This document shows positions 17,089-26,942 of a stretch of DNA of 64,000 nt, piece after piece (positions within the stretch are counted from its first letter, which is position 1; each line of letters opens with the position of its first letter). Where the stretch lies: positions 1-64,000 of the forward strand of contig NZ_WWCM01000010.1 in the NCBI RefSeq assembly GCF_009857915.1, written 5' to 3'. Below the pieces are notes generated by a model. It was not told the origin of the DNA. It ran no database searches and saw only the letters and a program-made list of their open reading frames with translations. The position numbers and the translations under genes are program-made. This DNA is from Duganella qianjiadongensis (GTDB taxonomy: Bacteria > Pseudomonadota > Gammaproteobacteria > Burkholderiales > Burkholderiaceae_D).

Positions 17089-18639
17089 TCAGCGCCGCTC
17101 GGGCAGAATGGCGATTTCTTTCAGTGGCGAACGCACCTGTACCACCGCCGCCGCTGCACTGCCGCTGCTGCCTGCGTCAGTACCTGCCTGCGCTGGCACT
17201 CCGCTACGCCCGCCCATCCGCGCCGCACTCGCGCAGGAAGCTCCGGCGTTCAGACGCAGGGCAGTGGCCAGCAGTCCCTCGGCCGGATCGCCAAGCGCGT
17301 GGCTCATGTCGTCATCCACCTTGCAGTCAGGCGCAAAGCCCTCGTCGAAATCGCCCCAGCCCTTCTGGTTGGTGCCCTGATACTGCACCATGAAATAGGT
17401 GGTGCCGCAGTTGGCCATGGGGATAAAGGCATACGGCTTGCCGCAGGTCTGCCCGCCCACCAGCCGCACCTCGATATCGATGCCGCGCAGGCCGTTGATC
17501 AGCGCCTCGCTGGCGGAACAGGTTCCCGGACCGGTCAGCAGCGTCACGCGCTTCAGGTCCAGATGCGGCAGCACGGTACCGAACGGCAGTGGCTGGGAGG
17601 CTCCAAGGCCGACGGCACGGTCAATAAAGCTGGTAGGGCGGCCGGGATTGAGGCGGCCATTGGTTGCATAAGCCATAAACACCTTGCCGCTACTGGCGCC
17701 CGGTCCGGCGATCATATAGGCCAGCTGGCTGGCGATGGTGACCTGCCCGCCGCCGTTGTAGCGCATATCGAGCACCAGTTCCTTCACGCCGGCATCGCGG
17801 AATCGCGTCATGGCCTCGTACAGCTGCCGCTCGGCCGGTGCATTATGGCTGGTGAAATTCAGATAGCCGGTCTTGCCCGCCGCAGTATCGAGCAGCTGTG
17901 CCGACTGCACGGAGAGCGCGTTGACCGAACCGGCAAGCAACGCAGTGTCGAACAATCGGCCATCGCGCCACCACGTAAAGGTATGCGGCTGATTCGCGCT
18001 GGCCGGCGCAAGGGCCGCATTGAAGCGCGCTACGGCTGCCGTATCGCCGCGATAGATGAAGTCTTCGCCATCGATCATGATCAGCTGGTCGCCACGCTGC
18101 AAACCGGCTCTGGCGGCAGGCGAACCGGCATCGACCATGGCTATGCGCCACTGGCGCGGCACCTGATTGGCACCGGCATTCCAGCTGATGCCATAACCGA
18201 GCTCCACGCCCGCGGACAAGGCTTCCCAGACCTCGTTCGGATAGCTGTAATGGAAGCGGTCCTTGGGGTGCCCGCTGGCGAGCAGCTTGGGCGTTTTGAG
18301 CGCATTGAAATAGGCCACTACCGTGGGATAGTCGCTGGCCTTGATGGCAGGGACCTCGCTGCTCCACAGATAGGTCTCCTGCGTAATCGCGCGGATAAAA
18401 CCTTTTTCGTCAGCCTGGCTGCCGGGCTGGTTCTGCACCGGCCCCGCATGCATGACTTCACAACGGTTCCACAATTCCAGCGACGTGCCGGCGCTAGCAT
18501 CGGCATAGCTTACGGGAACAGGATCAGGCGGTACCGGATCGGGTACAGGCGGCACCACGGCGGGTGTGGAAGAACCGCCGCAGGCCGTCAGCATGACGGC
18601 CAGTGCAGCGCAGGACAGCGGGAGTAAGGGAAATTTCAT
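17089..18639 (-). CDS. S41-family serine peptidase, lipoprotein
   Basis: 516 residues. The N-terminus is a lipoprotein signal with lipobox LTAC, followed by GGSS and a Pro/Val linker, so it is likely lipid-anchored. A PDZ-like segment (RAGLQRGDQLIMIDGEDF) precedes the peptidase core. That core has ELVLDMRYNGGGQV and the nucleophile region TGPGTCSASEALINGL, with a candidate Lys in VGGQTCGKP. This is the carboxy-terminal processing/tricorn family. It lies 88 bases upstream of the M14 peptidase on the same strand. Substrate unknown. Confidence 0.88.
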   Translation of the reverse strand: MKFPLLPLSCAALAVMLTACGGSSTPAVVPPVPDPVPPDPVPVSYADASAGTSLELWNRCEVMHAGPVQNQPGSQADEKGFIRAITQETYLWSSEVPAIKASDYPTVVAYFNALKTPKLLASGHPKDRFHYSYPNEVWEALSAGVELGYGISWNAGANQVPRQWRIAMVDAGSPAARAGLQRGDQLIMIDGEDFIYRGDTAAVARFNAALAPASANQPHTFTWWRDGRLFDTALLAGSVNALSVQSAQLLDTAAGKTGYLNFTSHNAPAERQLYEAMTRFRDAGVKELVLDMRYNGGGQVTIASQLAYMIAGPGASSGKVFMAYATNGRLNPGRPTSFIDRAVGLGASQPLPFGTVLPHLDLKRVTLLTGPGTCSASEALINGLRGIDIEVRLVGGQTCGKPYAFIPMANCGTTYFMVQYQGTNQKGWGDFDEGFAPDCKVDDDMSHALGDPAEGLLATALRLNAGASCASAARMGGRSGVPAQAGTDAGSSGSAAAAVVQVRSPLKEIAILPERR

Positions 18640-18709
18640 CGACAGGAATTATAGACAAACTGTCCGCCATTCCTGCCGATGTTTATGATTGCTTACAAAT
18701 TTATAACAA

Positions 18710-21700
18710 TCAGGCTGCGTGTGGCGCCGCTTGCTGGTCCGCTTTGGCGAAATCGGCCAGCAATGCAGCCTCCTTGCGCTTGGCGGCAGCAAAATGACGC
18801 TCCTTGACGTGGCCATAACCACGGATATCTTCCGGAATGCTGGCAATCGCTACTGCCTGTGCCAGATTTTCCGCCGTCAGCTTGGGCAGCAGGCCTGCCA
18901 CCGTCTGGCGGTAGTCCGTGATCAGCTGGCGCTCCATGCGGCGCTCTGCCGTGTAGCCGAAGATGTCGAGCGCGGTACCGCGCAGGCCCTTGAAGCGCGC
19001 CATAACGGCAAACGCTTTCATCATCCACGGACCGTATTCCTGCTTGAGCAGACGGCCTTGCGTGTCGTGCTTGGCAAACAGCGGCGGCGCCAGATGGAAT
19101 TTCAGCTTGATATCGCCATCGAACATGCCGGCGATCTTCTGCTGGAACGCGCCATCGCTGTACAGACGGGCTACTTCATACTCGTCCTTATAGGCCATCA
19201 GCTTGTAGTAGTAGCGTGCCACCGCTTCGGTCAGACGGGTAGTCTTGCCCAGCCTGGCCTCCTCGGCACGCACCTCATCGACAAACGATTTATACTGTTT
19301 AGCATAATTCGCATCCTGATAGGCGGTCAGCAGTTCCACCCGCTTGCTGATGATGTCGTCCAGCGTCTGGATGCGCTTGAACTCGATCACCTTGGCAGGC
19401 GTGGTCATGCGGGTGACGGCCGCCAGATCCTGTGCTGCCGTGCGGCCCCAGTTGAAGGCGGCCTTGTTAAAGCCGACCGACACGCCATTGAGTTCGATCG
19501 CTTTGAGCAGCGAGGCTTCGCTCAGCGGCACATGGCCTTTCTGGAAAGCGTAGCCCAGCATGAACATATTGGTGGCAATCGAATCGCCCATCAGGGCAGT
19601 AGCGATCTGGCCCGCATCGACGAAGTCCACCTGATTGCTGCCGCAGGCACGGGTGATTTCATTGCGCGACGGTTCGTCAGGGAACTGCCAGTTAGGGTTC
19701 TTGACGAAGGCGGCAGTGGAAGAACCGGTCGAGTTGATCATGGCGTGGGTACGCCCTTCGCCCATGCGCGAGAGCGCATCGCGCGAAGCCGTCACGATCA
19801 GATCGCAGCCGATCACCAGATCGGCACTGCCGGTACCCACGCGGGTGGAATGCAGATCGCTCTGCTGATCGGCCAGACGCACGTGCGACATCACCGGACC
19901 GCCCTTCTGGGCCAGACCGCTCATGTCGAGCACAATGGCGCCCTTGCCTTCGACGTGGGCGGCCACGGCCAGTATCTGCCCCACCGTCACCACGCCCGTA
20001 CCGCCGATACCGGTGATCAGGATGCCGTATGGCTGGGCCGTCGATGGCAGTACGGGATCCGGCAGCGCCGCTTGCGGGGCTTCGCCCGTGGCGGCCTTCT
20101 TCGGTTTCTTCAGCGCGCCGCCTTCCACCGTCACAAAGCTCGGGCAGAAACCGGTGACGCAGGAGAAGTCCTTGTTGCAGGAGGACTGGTTGATCTGGCG
20201 CTTGCGCCCCAGTTCCGTTTCCAGCGGCTCCACCGACAGGCAGTTCGACTGCACCGAGCAGTCACCGCAGCCTTCGCACACGGCTTCGTTGATCACGGCG
20301 CGTTTGGCCGGATCAGGGTATTCGTTGCGTTTGCGGCGGCGGCGCTTCTCCGAGGCGCAGGTCTGGTCGTAAATCATGGCCGACACACCGGGCTGGTCAC
20401 GCAACTCGCGCTGCACGTCCATCAGTTCCGAGCGGTGGCGCACCGTTACACCGGGCGCCCAGTTGTAATCGGACGGATATTTTTCCGGCTCGTCGGTCAC
20501 CACGATAATCGGGCTCACGCCTTCGGCCGCAATCTGGCGCGAGATCATGCCGGGATCGAGCGGACCGTCGAAGTTCTGTCCGCCCGTCATGGCAACAGCG
20601 TCATTGAACAGTATCTTGTAGGTGATATTGACCTTGGCCGCCACGGCAGCGCGGATTGCCAGTATGCCGGAGTGGAAGTAGGTGCCGTCACCGAGATTGG
20701 TGAACACATGCTTTTCGTTGGTGAACGGCGCCTGTCCCACCCATGTGACGCCTTCCGCCCCCATGTGGGTGAAGGTGGAAGTTTCGCGGTCCATCCACAG
20801 CACCATGTAATGGCAGCCGATACCTGCCAGCGCACGCGAGCCTTCCGGTACTTTGGTGGACGAGTTGTGCGGGCAGCCCGAGCAGAAGTAAGGCGTGCGG
20901 TCGGTTTCCGGATTCGATTTCAGTGGCAGCGATTTTAGCGCCAGCTCTTTGGCTTCGAGGAAGGCCACGCGCTCGCGCACGCGATCGGCCACCGGATGGC
21001 CGTCGCAGTAGTGGGCGATACGCGACGCGATGGCGCGGGCGATCTGGGCCGGATTGAGTTCGTAGGTAGCGGGCAGCAGCCAGTCGCCGTGGCCGGTCTT
21101 GCTGTTCTTGCTCCACTCGCCGGTATCGTCGAACTTGCCCACCACGCGCGGGCGCTTACCGTCCGGCAGGTTGTACAGCTCTTCCTTCAGCGCGTATTCG
21201 AGGATCTGGCGCTTCTCTTCCACCACCAGTATCTCGTCCAGACCTTCGGCAAACTCCTGCACGCCTTCCGCTTCCAGTGGCCAGGTCATGCCTATCTTGT
21301 ACAGGCGGATGCCGATATCGGCCGCAGCCTGCTCGTCGATGCCCAGATCGGCCAGCGCCTGACGGGTATCGAGATAGGACTTGCCGGCCGTGATAATGCC
21401 GATCTTCGGCTTCGGGCTATCCCAGATGATCTTGTTGAGTTTATTGGCGCGGCAATAGGCCAGCGCGGCGTACCACTTGTAGCTGTTCATCCGTACTTCC
21501 ATATCGAGTACGGTGTCGGGCCAGCGGATATTCAGGCCGCCTTCGGGCAGTTCGAAATCTTGCGGGATTCTGATCTGCACGCGATCCGGATCGAAATCGA
21601 TCACGGCGCCCGATTCGATGATGTCGGTCACGCACTTCATCGATACCCACAGGCCCGTATAGCGGCTCATGGCCCAGGCGTGCAGGCCGTAGTCGATGTA

Positions 21701-22276
21701 TTCCTGTACCGAGGATGGATACAGCACAGGGATGCCGCAGGCATTGAGGATGTGGTCGGACTGGTGCGCCGTCGAGGACGACTTGGCCGCATGGTCATCG
21801 CCGGCCAGCACCAGCACGCCGCCATGTTTGGCCGAACCGGCATTGTTGGCATGTTTGAACACGTCGCCGCAGCGGTCCACGCCGGGGCCTTTGCCGTACC
21901 ACATGGAGAACACGCCATCGTATTTGGCGTCTTCAAACAGATTGGTCTGCTGCGTACCCCAGACAGCGGTAGCGGCCAGATCTTCATTCATCCCGGGATG
22001 GAATTTCACGTGGTGCGCATCCAGATACTTCTTGGCTTTCACCGCCGTCATATCCACACTGGTAACAGGGGAACCACGGTAGCCGGTGATGTAGCCGGCC
22101 GTATTTAGGCCAGCTTTCAGATCGCGTTCGCGCTGCATCATGGGCAGGCGGATCAGCGCCTGCGTCCCCGTCATAAAGGCACGGCCGCGCTCCAGCGTCC
22201 ACTTATCGTCGAGGGAAATTTCGTGGTCCGAGTGCGAGCCCGGCTCCAGTTGCGAGCCCTTGTGAGGTGCGTTCAT
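18710..22276 (-). CDS. Indolepyruvate ferredoxin oxidoreductase, fused alpha/beta subunits
   Basis: 1188 residues. The enzyme decarboxylates aryl-pyruvates to aryl-acetyl-CoA, passing electrons to ferredoxin. An N-terminal pyrimidine-type domain is followed by a thiamine-diphosphate domain (NLGDGTYFHSG near residue 525, with Asn in ILFNDA). A cysteine cluster region (~660-705; CEGCGDCSVQSNC, then SSCNKDFSC) is followed by the gamma-type domain (GITGIGGTGVVTV-like, seen as ITGIGGTGVVTVGQ). The start at 22276 is set by GGAGA six bases upstream; ten further in-frame codons upstream are unlikely. It lies downstream of 4-hydroxyphenylpyruvate dioxygenase, fitting aromatic amino acid breakdown. Confidence 0.92.
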   Translation of the reverse strand: MNAPHKGSQLEPGSHSDHEISLDDKWTLERGRAFMTGTQALIRLPMMQRERDLKAGLNTAGYITGYRGSPVTSVDMTAVKAKKYLDAHHVKFHPGMNEDLAATAVWGTQQTNLFEDAKYDGVFSMWYGKGPGVDRCGDVFKHANNAGSAKHGGVLVLAGDDHAAKSSSTAHQSDHILNACGIPVLYPSSVQEYIDYGLHAWAMSRYTGLWVSMKCVTDIIESGAVIDFDPDRVQIRIPQDFELPEGGLNIRWPDTVLDMEVRMNSYKWYAALAYCRANKLNKIIWDSPKPKIGIITAGKSYLDTRQALADLGIDEQAAADIGIRLYKIGMTWPLEAEGVQEFAEGLDEILVVEEKRQILEYALKEELYNLPDGKRPRVVGKFDDTGEWSKNSKTGHGDWLLPATYELNPAQIARAIASRIAHYCDGHPVADRVRERVAFLEAKELALKSLPLKSNPETDRTPYFCSGCPHNSSTKVPEGSRALAGIGCHYMVLWMDRETSTFTHMGAEGVTWVGQAPFTNEKHVFTNLGDGTYFHSGILAIRAAVAAKVNITYKILFNDAVAMTGGQNFDGPLDPGMISRQIAAEGVSPIIVVTDEPEKYPSDYNWAPGVTVRHRSELMDVQRELRDQPGVSAMIYDQTCASEKRRRRKRNEYPDPAKRAVINEAVCEGCGDCSVQSNCLSVEPLETELGRKRQINQSSCNKDFSCVTGFCPSFVTVEGGALKKPKKAATGEAPQAALPDPVLPSTAQPYGILITGIGGTGVVTVGQILAVAAHVEGKGAIVLDMSGLAQKGGPVMSHVRLADQQSDLHSTRVGTGSADLVIGCDLIVTASRDALSRMGEGRTHAMINSTGSSTAAFVKNPNWQFPDEPSRNEITRACGSNQVDFVDAGQIATALMGDSIATNMFMLGYAFQKGHVPLSEASLLKAIELNGVSVGFNKAAFNWGRTAAQDLAAVTRMTTPAKVIEFKRIQTLDDIISKRVELLTAYQDANYAKQYKSFVDEVRAEEARLGKTTRLTEAVARYYYKLMAYKDEYEVARLYSDGAFQQKIAGMFDGDIKLKFHLAPPLFAKHDTQGRLLKQEYGPWMMKAFAVMARFKGLRGTALDIFGYTAERRMERQLITDYRQTVAGLLPKLTAENLAQAVAIASIPEDIRGYGHVKERHFAAAKRKEAALLADFAKADQQAAPHAA

Positions 22277-22401
22277 ATTGTCTCCATTATTGTTTTGGCC
22301 ATGCACTGCAGGGCCGTTTTCGGCCCGTTGGTGCGCGTCGGGGGTACTCTTGTGAAGCTCTCCCGGCGGTTATGTGTGTGGTTAGTTTTAGGGTACCACA
22401 G

Positions 22402-22437
22402 GCCGCTGTCCCGTTCTGTGCGGGACTAGCGGCTTTT
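22402..22437. terminator. Hairpin between hpd and the ferredoxin oxidoreductase gene
   Basis: Arms GCCGCTGTCCCG and CGGGACTAGCGGC pair with one bulge, with TTTT on the + side. Both flanking genes are on the - strand, where the hairpin is followed by CTGTGG rather than a U-tract. It may weaken read-through from hpd or act as a processing site. Confidence 0.4.
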
Positions 22438-22446
22438 CACCCTTGT

Positions 22447-23559
22447 TTAAGCGGCAGCCGGGTCTTTCAGCACGCCACGACGGATCTGATCAAGCTCGAT
22501 CGATTCGAACAGGGCGCGGAAATTACCTTCGCCAAAACCTTCGTCGCCTTTACGCTGGATGATCTCGAAGAAGATCGGTCCGATCACGTTCTGGCTAAAG
22601 ATCTGCAGCAGCAGTTCGCGCGAATTTTCGCTGCTGCGGCCGTCGACCAGTATGCGCAGGCGGCGCAGTTCGTCCAGATTCTCGCCATGCCCCGGCAGGC
22701 GGCGATTCACCAGATCGTAGTAAGTCTCGATGGTGTCCTGGAAGATGATGCCGGCGTCTTTCAGCGACTGCACCGTCTTGTAGATGTCATCGGTACCGAG
22801 CGCGATGTGCTGGATGCCTTCGCCGTGGTATTCGTCGAGGTACTCGGCGATCTGGGATTTGTCATCCGACGATTCGTTGATCGGAATGCGGATTTTGCCG
22901 CAAGGCGAAGTCATGGCTTTCGACTTCAGGCCGGTCAGCTTGCCTTCGATGTCGAAGTAGCGCACTTCGCGGAAATTGAACATCTTCTCGTAGAAGTCGG
23001 CCCATTCTTTCATGCGGCCACGATAGACGTTGTTGGTCAGGTGGTCGATATAGGTCAGGCCATGGCCGACCGGATTGGCCACCGTGCCCGGTATGGCCAC
23101 GAAGTCCACATCATAGATGCTGATATCGCCGATGGCACCTTCGGTGCCGCCGTTCTTGCCGCGCCAGCGGTCTACCAGATACACCAGCGAATCACCCACG
23201 CCCTTGATCGCCGGGATGTTCAGTTCCATCGGACCGGTCTTGTTATCGAAGCCCCAGGCGCCCTGCTCCAGTGCGCGCTGATAGGCAAAGGCGGCATCCT
23301 TGACGCGCAGCGCGATGGCGCAGACGGACGGGCCGTGGGTGCGGGCGAAACGCTGGGCGAAGGAATCCTGCTCGGCGTTGATGAGGAAATTGATATCGCC
23401 CTGACGATACAGGGTCACGTTTTTGTGACGGTGGCGCGCGATCGCGGTGAAGCCCATGCTCTCGAACAGCTTGCCCAGCGCGACCGGATCAGGTGCGGCG
23501 TACTCGACGAACTCGAAGCCATCCGTGCCCATCGGGTTATCCCAGGGGGTAAATTGCAT
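22447..23559 (-). CDS. hpd: 4-hydroxyphenylpyruvate dioxygenase
   Basis: 370 residues, normal for this Fe(II) enzyme that turns 4-hydroxyphenylpyruvate into homogentisate in tyrosine breakdown. Two vicinal-oxygen-chelate domains are visible. The iron ligands lie in LTYIDHLTNNV (His), GIQHIALGTDDI (His) and PIFFEIIQRKG (Glu). The start at 23559 (MQFTPWDNPMG) has GGAGA five bases upstream; 27 codons of upstream in-frame sequence are discarded. It diverges from an Lrp-type regulator over a region with palindromes, and precedes the ferredoxin oxidoreductase. Genes for the later homogentisate pathway are not in the window. Confidence 0.96.
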   Translation of the reverse strand: MQFTPWDNPMGTDGFEFVEYAAPDPVALGKLFESMGFTAIARHRHKNVTLYRQGDINFLINAEQDSFAQRFARTHGPSVCAIALRVKDAAFAYQRALEQGAWGFDNKTGPMELNIPAIKGVGDSLVYLVDRWRGKNGGTEGAIGDISIYDVDFVAIPGTVANPVGHGLTYIDHLTNNVYRGRMKEWADFYEKMFNFREVRYFDIEGKLTGLKSKAMTSPCGKIRIPINESSDDKSQIAEYLDEYHGEGIQHIALGTDDIYKTVQSLKDAGIIFQDTIETYYDLVNRRLPGHGENLDELRRLRILVDGRSSENSRELLLQIFSQNVIGPIFFEIIQRKGDEGFGEGNFRALFESIELDQIRRGVLKDPAAA

Positions 23560-23612
23560 GCTAGTCTCCTTGTTTGAATGAGGCACAGTATAGTGGCCTT
23601 CCCACGGCATTA

Positions 23613-23659
23613 AATTGCAAACAATTCCCCAAGTTCGCACTTATGCGCAATAATATTGC
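23613..23659. promoter_or_regulatory. Candidate operators in the hpd/lrp-like divergent region
   Basis: Two short palindromes, AATTG-CAAA-CAATT (23613-23626) and GCAATA-A-TATTGC (23647-23659), lie between the divergent starts in an AT-rich stretch. Such sites fit Lrp/AsnC binding, which is often to loose AT-rich dyads. Inferred from position only. Confidence 0.5.
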
Positions 23660-23685
23660 ATGCATTTCCGAATTAAGAGGGTTTT

Positions 23686-24207
23686 ATGACCAAAATTACG
23701 CTAGACAAAACTGACCGCAAAATTTTGGGTATCTTGCAGGCCGATGGCCGCCTGTCGAATCAGGACGTGGCCGAGCTGGTGGCGCTGTCGCCCTCGCCCT
23801 GCCTGCGCCGCATCAAGCGGCTGGAAGAAGCGGGCGTGATCCGCCAGTACGTGGCCCTGCTCGACCCGGACAAGATAGGCCTCGGCCTGCTGGCCTACGT
23901 CAACGTGCGGCTGGAAAAGCACAGCGAGGCCGGTGCGCACAGCAATGCCCGCGCGCTGGGAGCGCAGAATGCTCCCGCTTCGCCCCGTGCCGACTTCGCC
24001 GTTTCGGTGGAACAGTGGCCGGAAGTGGTGGCCTGCTACGCCATGACGGGCGAAATGGACTATCTATTGCGCGTCCACGTGGAAGATATGGACCACTTCT
24101 CGCGCTTCATGATGGCCACCCTGCTGCGTCATCCGGCCGTGCTGGACGTAAAATCCAGCTTTGCCCTGCAGCGCATCAAGGACACCACGGCGCTGCCGCT
24201 GGTGTAA
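23686..24207 (+). CDS. Lrp/AsnC-family transcriptional regulator
   Basis: 173 residues. The N-terminal helix-turn-helix (LDKTDRKILGILQADGRLSN, then LSPSPCLRRIKRLEEAGVI) is followed by the ligand-binding RAM domain (VVACYAMTGEMDYLLRVHVED). Between the linker strand and the RAM domain is an insertion of about 20 residues (SEAGAHSNARALGAQNAPAS) that typical Lrp proteins lack. The gene diverges from hpd, so it most likely controls hpd in response to an aromatic or other amino acid. It ends four bases from the convergent acetyltransferase gene. Confidence 0.92.
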   Translation: MTKITLDKTDRKILGILQADGRLSNQDVAELVALSPSPCLRRIKRLEEAGVIRQYVALLDPDKIGLGLLAYVNVRLEKHSEAGAHSNARALGAQNAPASPRADFAVSVEQWPEVVACYAMTGEMDYLLRVHVEDMDHFSRFMMATLLRHPAVLDVKSSFALQRIKDTTALPLV

Positions 24208-24211
24208 ATAC

Positions 24212-24883
24212 TCAGGGTTTGCGCCCCAGCAGGCGGTCCAGCCATTTGAGGGCAAAGCGCTTGTTGGCTTTCAGGGTGTAGTCGAGGGTGGCGAACTGCT
24301 CGTCCAGGGCTTCCTGCAGCACGCTGGCCGGATTGGCCGGCAGCAGTTTCAGATAGGCGTCGGCTTCGCCGTAATCGCGGTGGATTTCCATGCCGGCCTT
24401 GCGGGCGATGTGCATCATCGTCTTGTTCGACGACAGGCAGTGCATATATAAGGTATCGACATCGTCGTTGCGGCAGTGGATGGCGGCGCGCTCGAACAGC
24501 TTGGAACCGACGCCCTTGCCCCGTGCCGAACGGCTGACCGAGACGCCGAATTCGGCCACCCTCTCCTTTTCCGTGACACCGCTCTGCGTTTCCGCACGCG
24601 GAGCAAACGCCAGATGCCCGACCGCCACCAGCTGGAACACGCGGTTATACACCCCGAACACCATGTCGCGGCCGAAGTCGATGCGGTTGACATAGTTTGC
24701 TACCTGTTCGTCCGGCAGCATGCTGCCAAAACGCAGCAGCCGGTCGCTCGCTTCCAGCCCGAGGAAGTGCTTGAGCATGCGGCGCCGGTCGCGCTCTTGC
24801 AGCGCCTTGACCAGCACCGTAGGCCGGCGCTTGCCAGCTTTCCAGCGGCGCAGCGGGTTCTGAAACAGATCAGGCGAGTCCAT
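24212..24883 (-). CDS. GNAT-family N-acetyltransferase
   Basis: 223 residues. The acetyl-CoA-binding motif is RSARGKGVGSKLFERA, preceded by the strand AEFGVSVSRSARG and followed by TLYMHCLSSNKTMMHIARKA. The N-terminal ~60 residues are basic, and the C-terminal ~40 form a helical tail. Substrate cannot be told from sequence. It lies 52 bases downstream of cca on the same strand and converges with the Lrp-type gene. Confidence 0.87.
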   Translation of the reverse strand: MDSPDLFQNPLRRWKAGKRRPTVLVKALQERDRRRMLKHFLGLEASDRLLRFGSMLPDEQVANYVNRIDFGRDMVFGVYNRVFQLVAVGHLAFAPRAETQSGVTEKERVAEFGVSVSRSARGKGVGSKLFERAAIHCRNDDVDTLYMHCLSSNKTMMHIARKAGMEIHRDYGEADAYLKLLPANPASVLQEALDEQFATLDYTLKANKRFALKWLDRLLGRKP

Positions 24884-24935
24884 AGATCCTAGCGTGGTTT
24901 GTGCAGTGCAACATCCAGCTCATTGTACCCTGTTT

Positions 24936-26198
24936 TCAGGGCGCCGCTACGGACGCATCGTCCACGCCAGCCGACGGCAGCGCCGCCGCTACTGCGTGCA
25001 CGCGGGCCTGATGCACGCGCTGCGGAATCTGCGCCGGCTGCTCGCCGCAAGCGCGGGCAATTGCCCCCGCATCGACCGCGCGGGCAGCGGCCAGCGCCTG
25101 CTCCAGATGGGCGCGCTGCGGGAACGGCGTGTCGCGGTAGCTGGTCTGCGCACCGATACGGCCGCGCGCATCGCATTCGGTAGCGGCCAGCATCTGGAGA
25201 AAGCGGGCCGGTTTGCGGAAAGCGTCGCAACGCTCGAGCAGCTTCACCATGGTGTTGGCACGCAGTTGCAGCGCCCGCCCCACATTGCCATGCTCGCGCG
25301 CGGTCATCACGGCCAGATCGCGGCATTCGGTCGGCACGCGCAGGCGCTGGCACACCGCCTCCACCAGCGGCACGCCCAGTTCTTCATGGCCATGGTGGGC
25401 CGGCCAGTTGGCCGCCGGCGTCACACCCTTGCCCAGATCGTGCAGCAGACAGGCTACCCGCACCGGCAGCTCCATGCCCAGTTGCGCTGCGCAGTCCAGC
25501 ACCTGCAATACATGGGTACCCGTATCGATTTCGGGATGCCATTTTTCCGGCTGCGGCACGCCCCACAGCGCATCGAGCTCCGGCACGATGCGCGCCAGCG
25601 CGCCACAGGCGCGCAGCACTTCCAGCATGCGCGATGGCCGCGCTTCCATCAGACCGCGCGACAGTTCCTGCCACACCCGTTCCGGCACCAGCGCATCGAC
25701 TTCGCCTTTGGCCACCATCTGCTGCATCAGCGCCATGGTTTCCGGCGCAATGCTGAAATCGGCAAAACGCGCAGCAAAACGGGCCACGCGCAGGATGCGC
25801 ACCGGGTCTTCTTCAAACGCCGGCGAGACGTGGCGGAAGATGCGCTGCTCCAGATCGCGCACGCCGCCGTAAGGATCGGTCAGCGTGCCATCTTCGGCGC
25901 AGGCAATCGCATTGATGGTGAGGTCGCGCCGGATCAGGTCCTGCTCCAGCGTCACCTCGGGCGATGTGTGGAAGACAAAGCCCCTGTAGCCGGGCGCGGT
26001 TTTGCGCTCGGTGCGGGCCAGTGCATATTCTTCCTGGGTTTTCGGATGCAGGAAGACGGGGAAGTCTTTGCCGACGGGGCGGAAGCCCAGTGCCAGCATG
26101 TCTTCCGGCGTGGCGCCGACTACCACGTGATCGTGATCCTGCACGGCCAGTCCCAGCAGGCGATCGCGCACGGCGCCACCGACAACATAGATCTGCAT
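24936..26198 (-). CDS. cca: CCA-adding tRNA nucleotidyltransferase
   Basis: 420 residues, the long gammaproteobacterial-type CCA enzyme with an HD domain. The N-terminus reads [17 protein letters not shown], followed by the metal-binding Asp pair in [10 protein letters not shown] and the flexible region [11 protein letters not shown]. The HD phosphohydrolase domain shows [11 protein letters not shown]. It repairs or completes tRNA 3' ends. It begins four bases after the stop of the GST gene, as third member of a likely slt-gst-cca operon. The last ~20 residues are a low-complexity tail. Confidence 0.95.
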   Translation of the reverse strand: MQIYVVGGAVRDRLLGLAVQDHDHVVVGATPEDMLALGFRPVGKDFPVFLHPKTQEEYALARTERKTAPGYRGFVFHTSPEVTLEQDLIRRDLTINAIACAEDGTLTDPYGGVRDLEQRIFRHVSPAFEEDPVRILRVARFAARFADFSIAPETMALMQQMVAKGEVDALVPERVWQELSRGLMEARPSRMLEVLRACGALARIVPELDALWGVPQPEKWHPEIDTGTHVLQVLDCAAQLGMELPVRVACLLHDLGKGVTPAANWPAHHGHEELGVPLVEAVCQRLRVPTECRDLAVMTAREHGNVGRALQLRANTMVKLLERCDAFRKPARFLQMLAATECDARGRIGAQTSYRDTPFPQRAHLEQALAAARAVDAGAIARACGEQPAQIPQRVHQARVHAVAAALPSAGVDDASVAAP

Positions 26199-26202
26199 AC
26201 GC

Positions 26203-26919
26203 TTAGTCCGGCATGTCGGCGTCGTGCTTGGCCGCGCGCTCGGTTTCGGCCAGCGCTTCGCTGATCCAGCGTGCTACCGCCGGATGGCCAATCACGCGCT
26301 GGCAATACGCTTCCAGCGCCGGCGCCAGCGCCACGCCGTAGGTGCGGAAGCGCATCACTACCGGCGCATAGAAAGCATCGGCAAGCGAGAATTCGCCAAA
26401 CAGGAACTGGTGGTGACCGAAGCGCGACAGACACTCTTCCCAGATTTCGCAAATGCGGCCGATGTCGGCCTGCGAACCGTTGGTGCGGCCCTTGCCCGGA
26501 TAGCTGGCGCGGATATTCATCGCCATGGCGTTCCGCAGGTCGCTGAAACCGGCATGCATTTCGGCGCAGATGGAGCGCGCCATGGCGCGCGCCGCCACAT
26601 CCTGCGGCCACAGATGCAGTTCGGGGAACTGCTCGGCCAGATATTCGCAGATAGCCAGACTATCCCAGATCGTCATCTCGCCCGCCAGCAGCACCGGCAC
26701 GCGGCCGCTGGCCGTGTATTCGCAGATGCGGTTGGCCGTGTTGGGCTGGTCCAGCAGCACGCGCACTTCCTGGAACGGTATGCCGAAGGCGGTCATGGCC
26801 ACCCAGGGCCGCATCGACCACGACGAGTAGTTCTTGTTACCGATAACCAGCGTCAGGCCGGGGGCACGCGCGGCGGCCAGTGTCTGGGTCAGGCTGGGAT
26901 CGAGTTTGGTAGTCTGCAT
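26203..26919 (-). CDS. Glutathione S-transferase family protein
   Basis: 238 residues. The N-terminal thioredoxin-like domain has [19 protein letters not shown], where the Ser in YSSWSMR is the likely glutathione-activating residue, followed by the cis-Pro region GRVPVLLAG and [11 protein letters not shown]. The C-terminal helical domain includes [18 protein letters not shown]. The first ~20 residues are an extension before the fold. It lies between slt and cca. Substrate unknown. Confidence 0.9.
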   Translation of the reverse strand: MQTTKLDPSLTQTLAAARAPGLTLVIGNKNYSSWSMRPWVAMTAFGIPFQEVRVLLDQPNTANRICEYTASGRVPVLLAGEMTIWDSLAICEYLAEQFPELHLWPQDVAARAMARSICAEMHAGFSDLRNAMAMNIRASYPGKGRTNGSQADIGRICEIWEECLSRFGHHQFLFGEFSLADAFYAPVVMRFRTYGVALAPALEAYCQRVIGHPAVARWISEALAETERAAKHDADMPD

Positions 26920-26942
26920 GGCGGTTCCGTATGAGTGGTGCT

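Noticed and set aside
18719..20938. 739-codon open frame on the + strand inside the ferredoxin oxidoreductase gene
   Set aside because: An antisense shadow with His/Arg-rich composition; the reverse frame encodes a full enzyme.
22402..22437. Plus-strand terminator between hpd and the oxidoreductase gene
   Set aside because: The U-tract is on the + side, but no + strand gene ends there. It is kept only as a hairpin of uncertain role.
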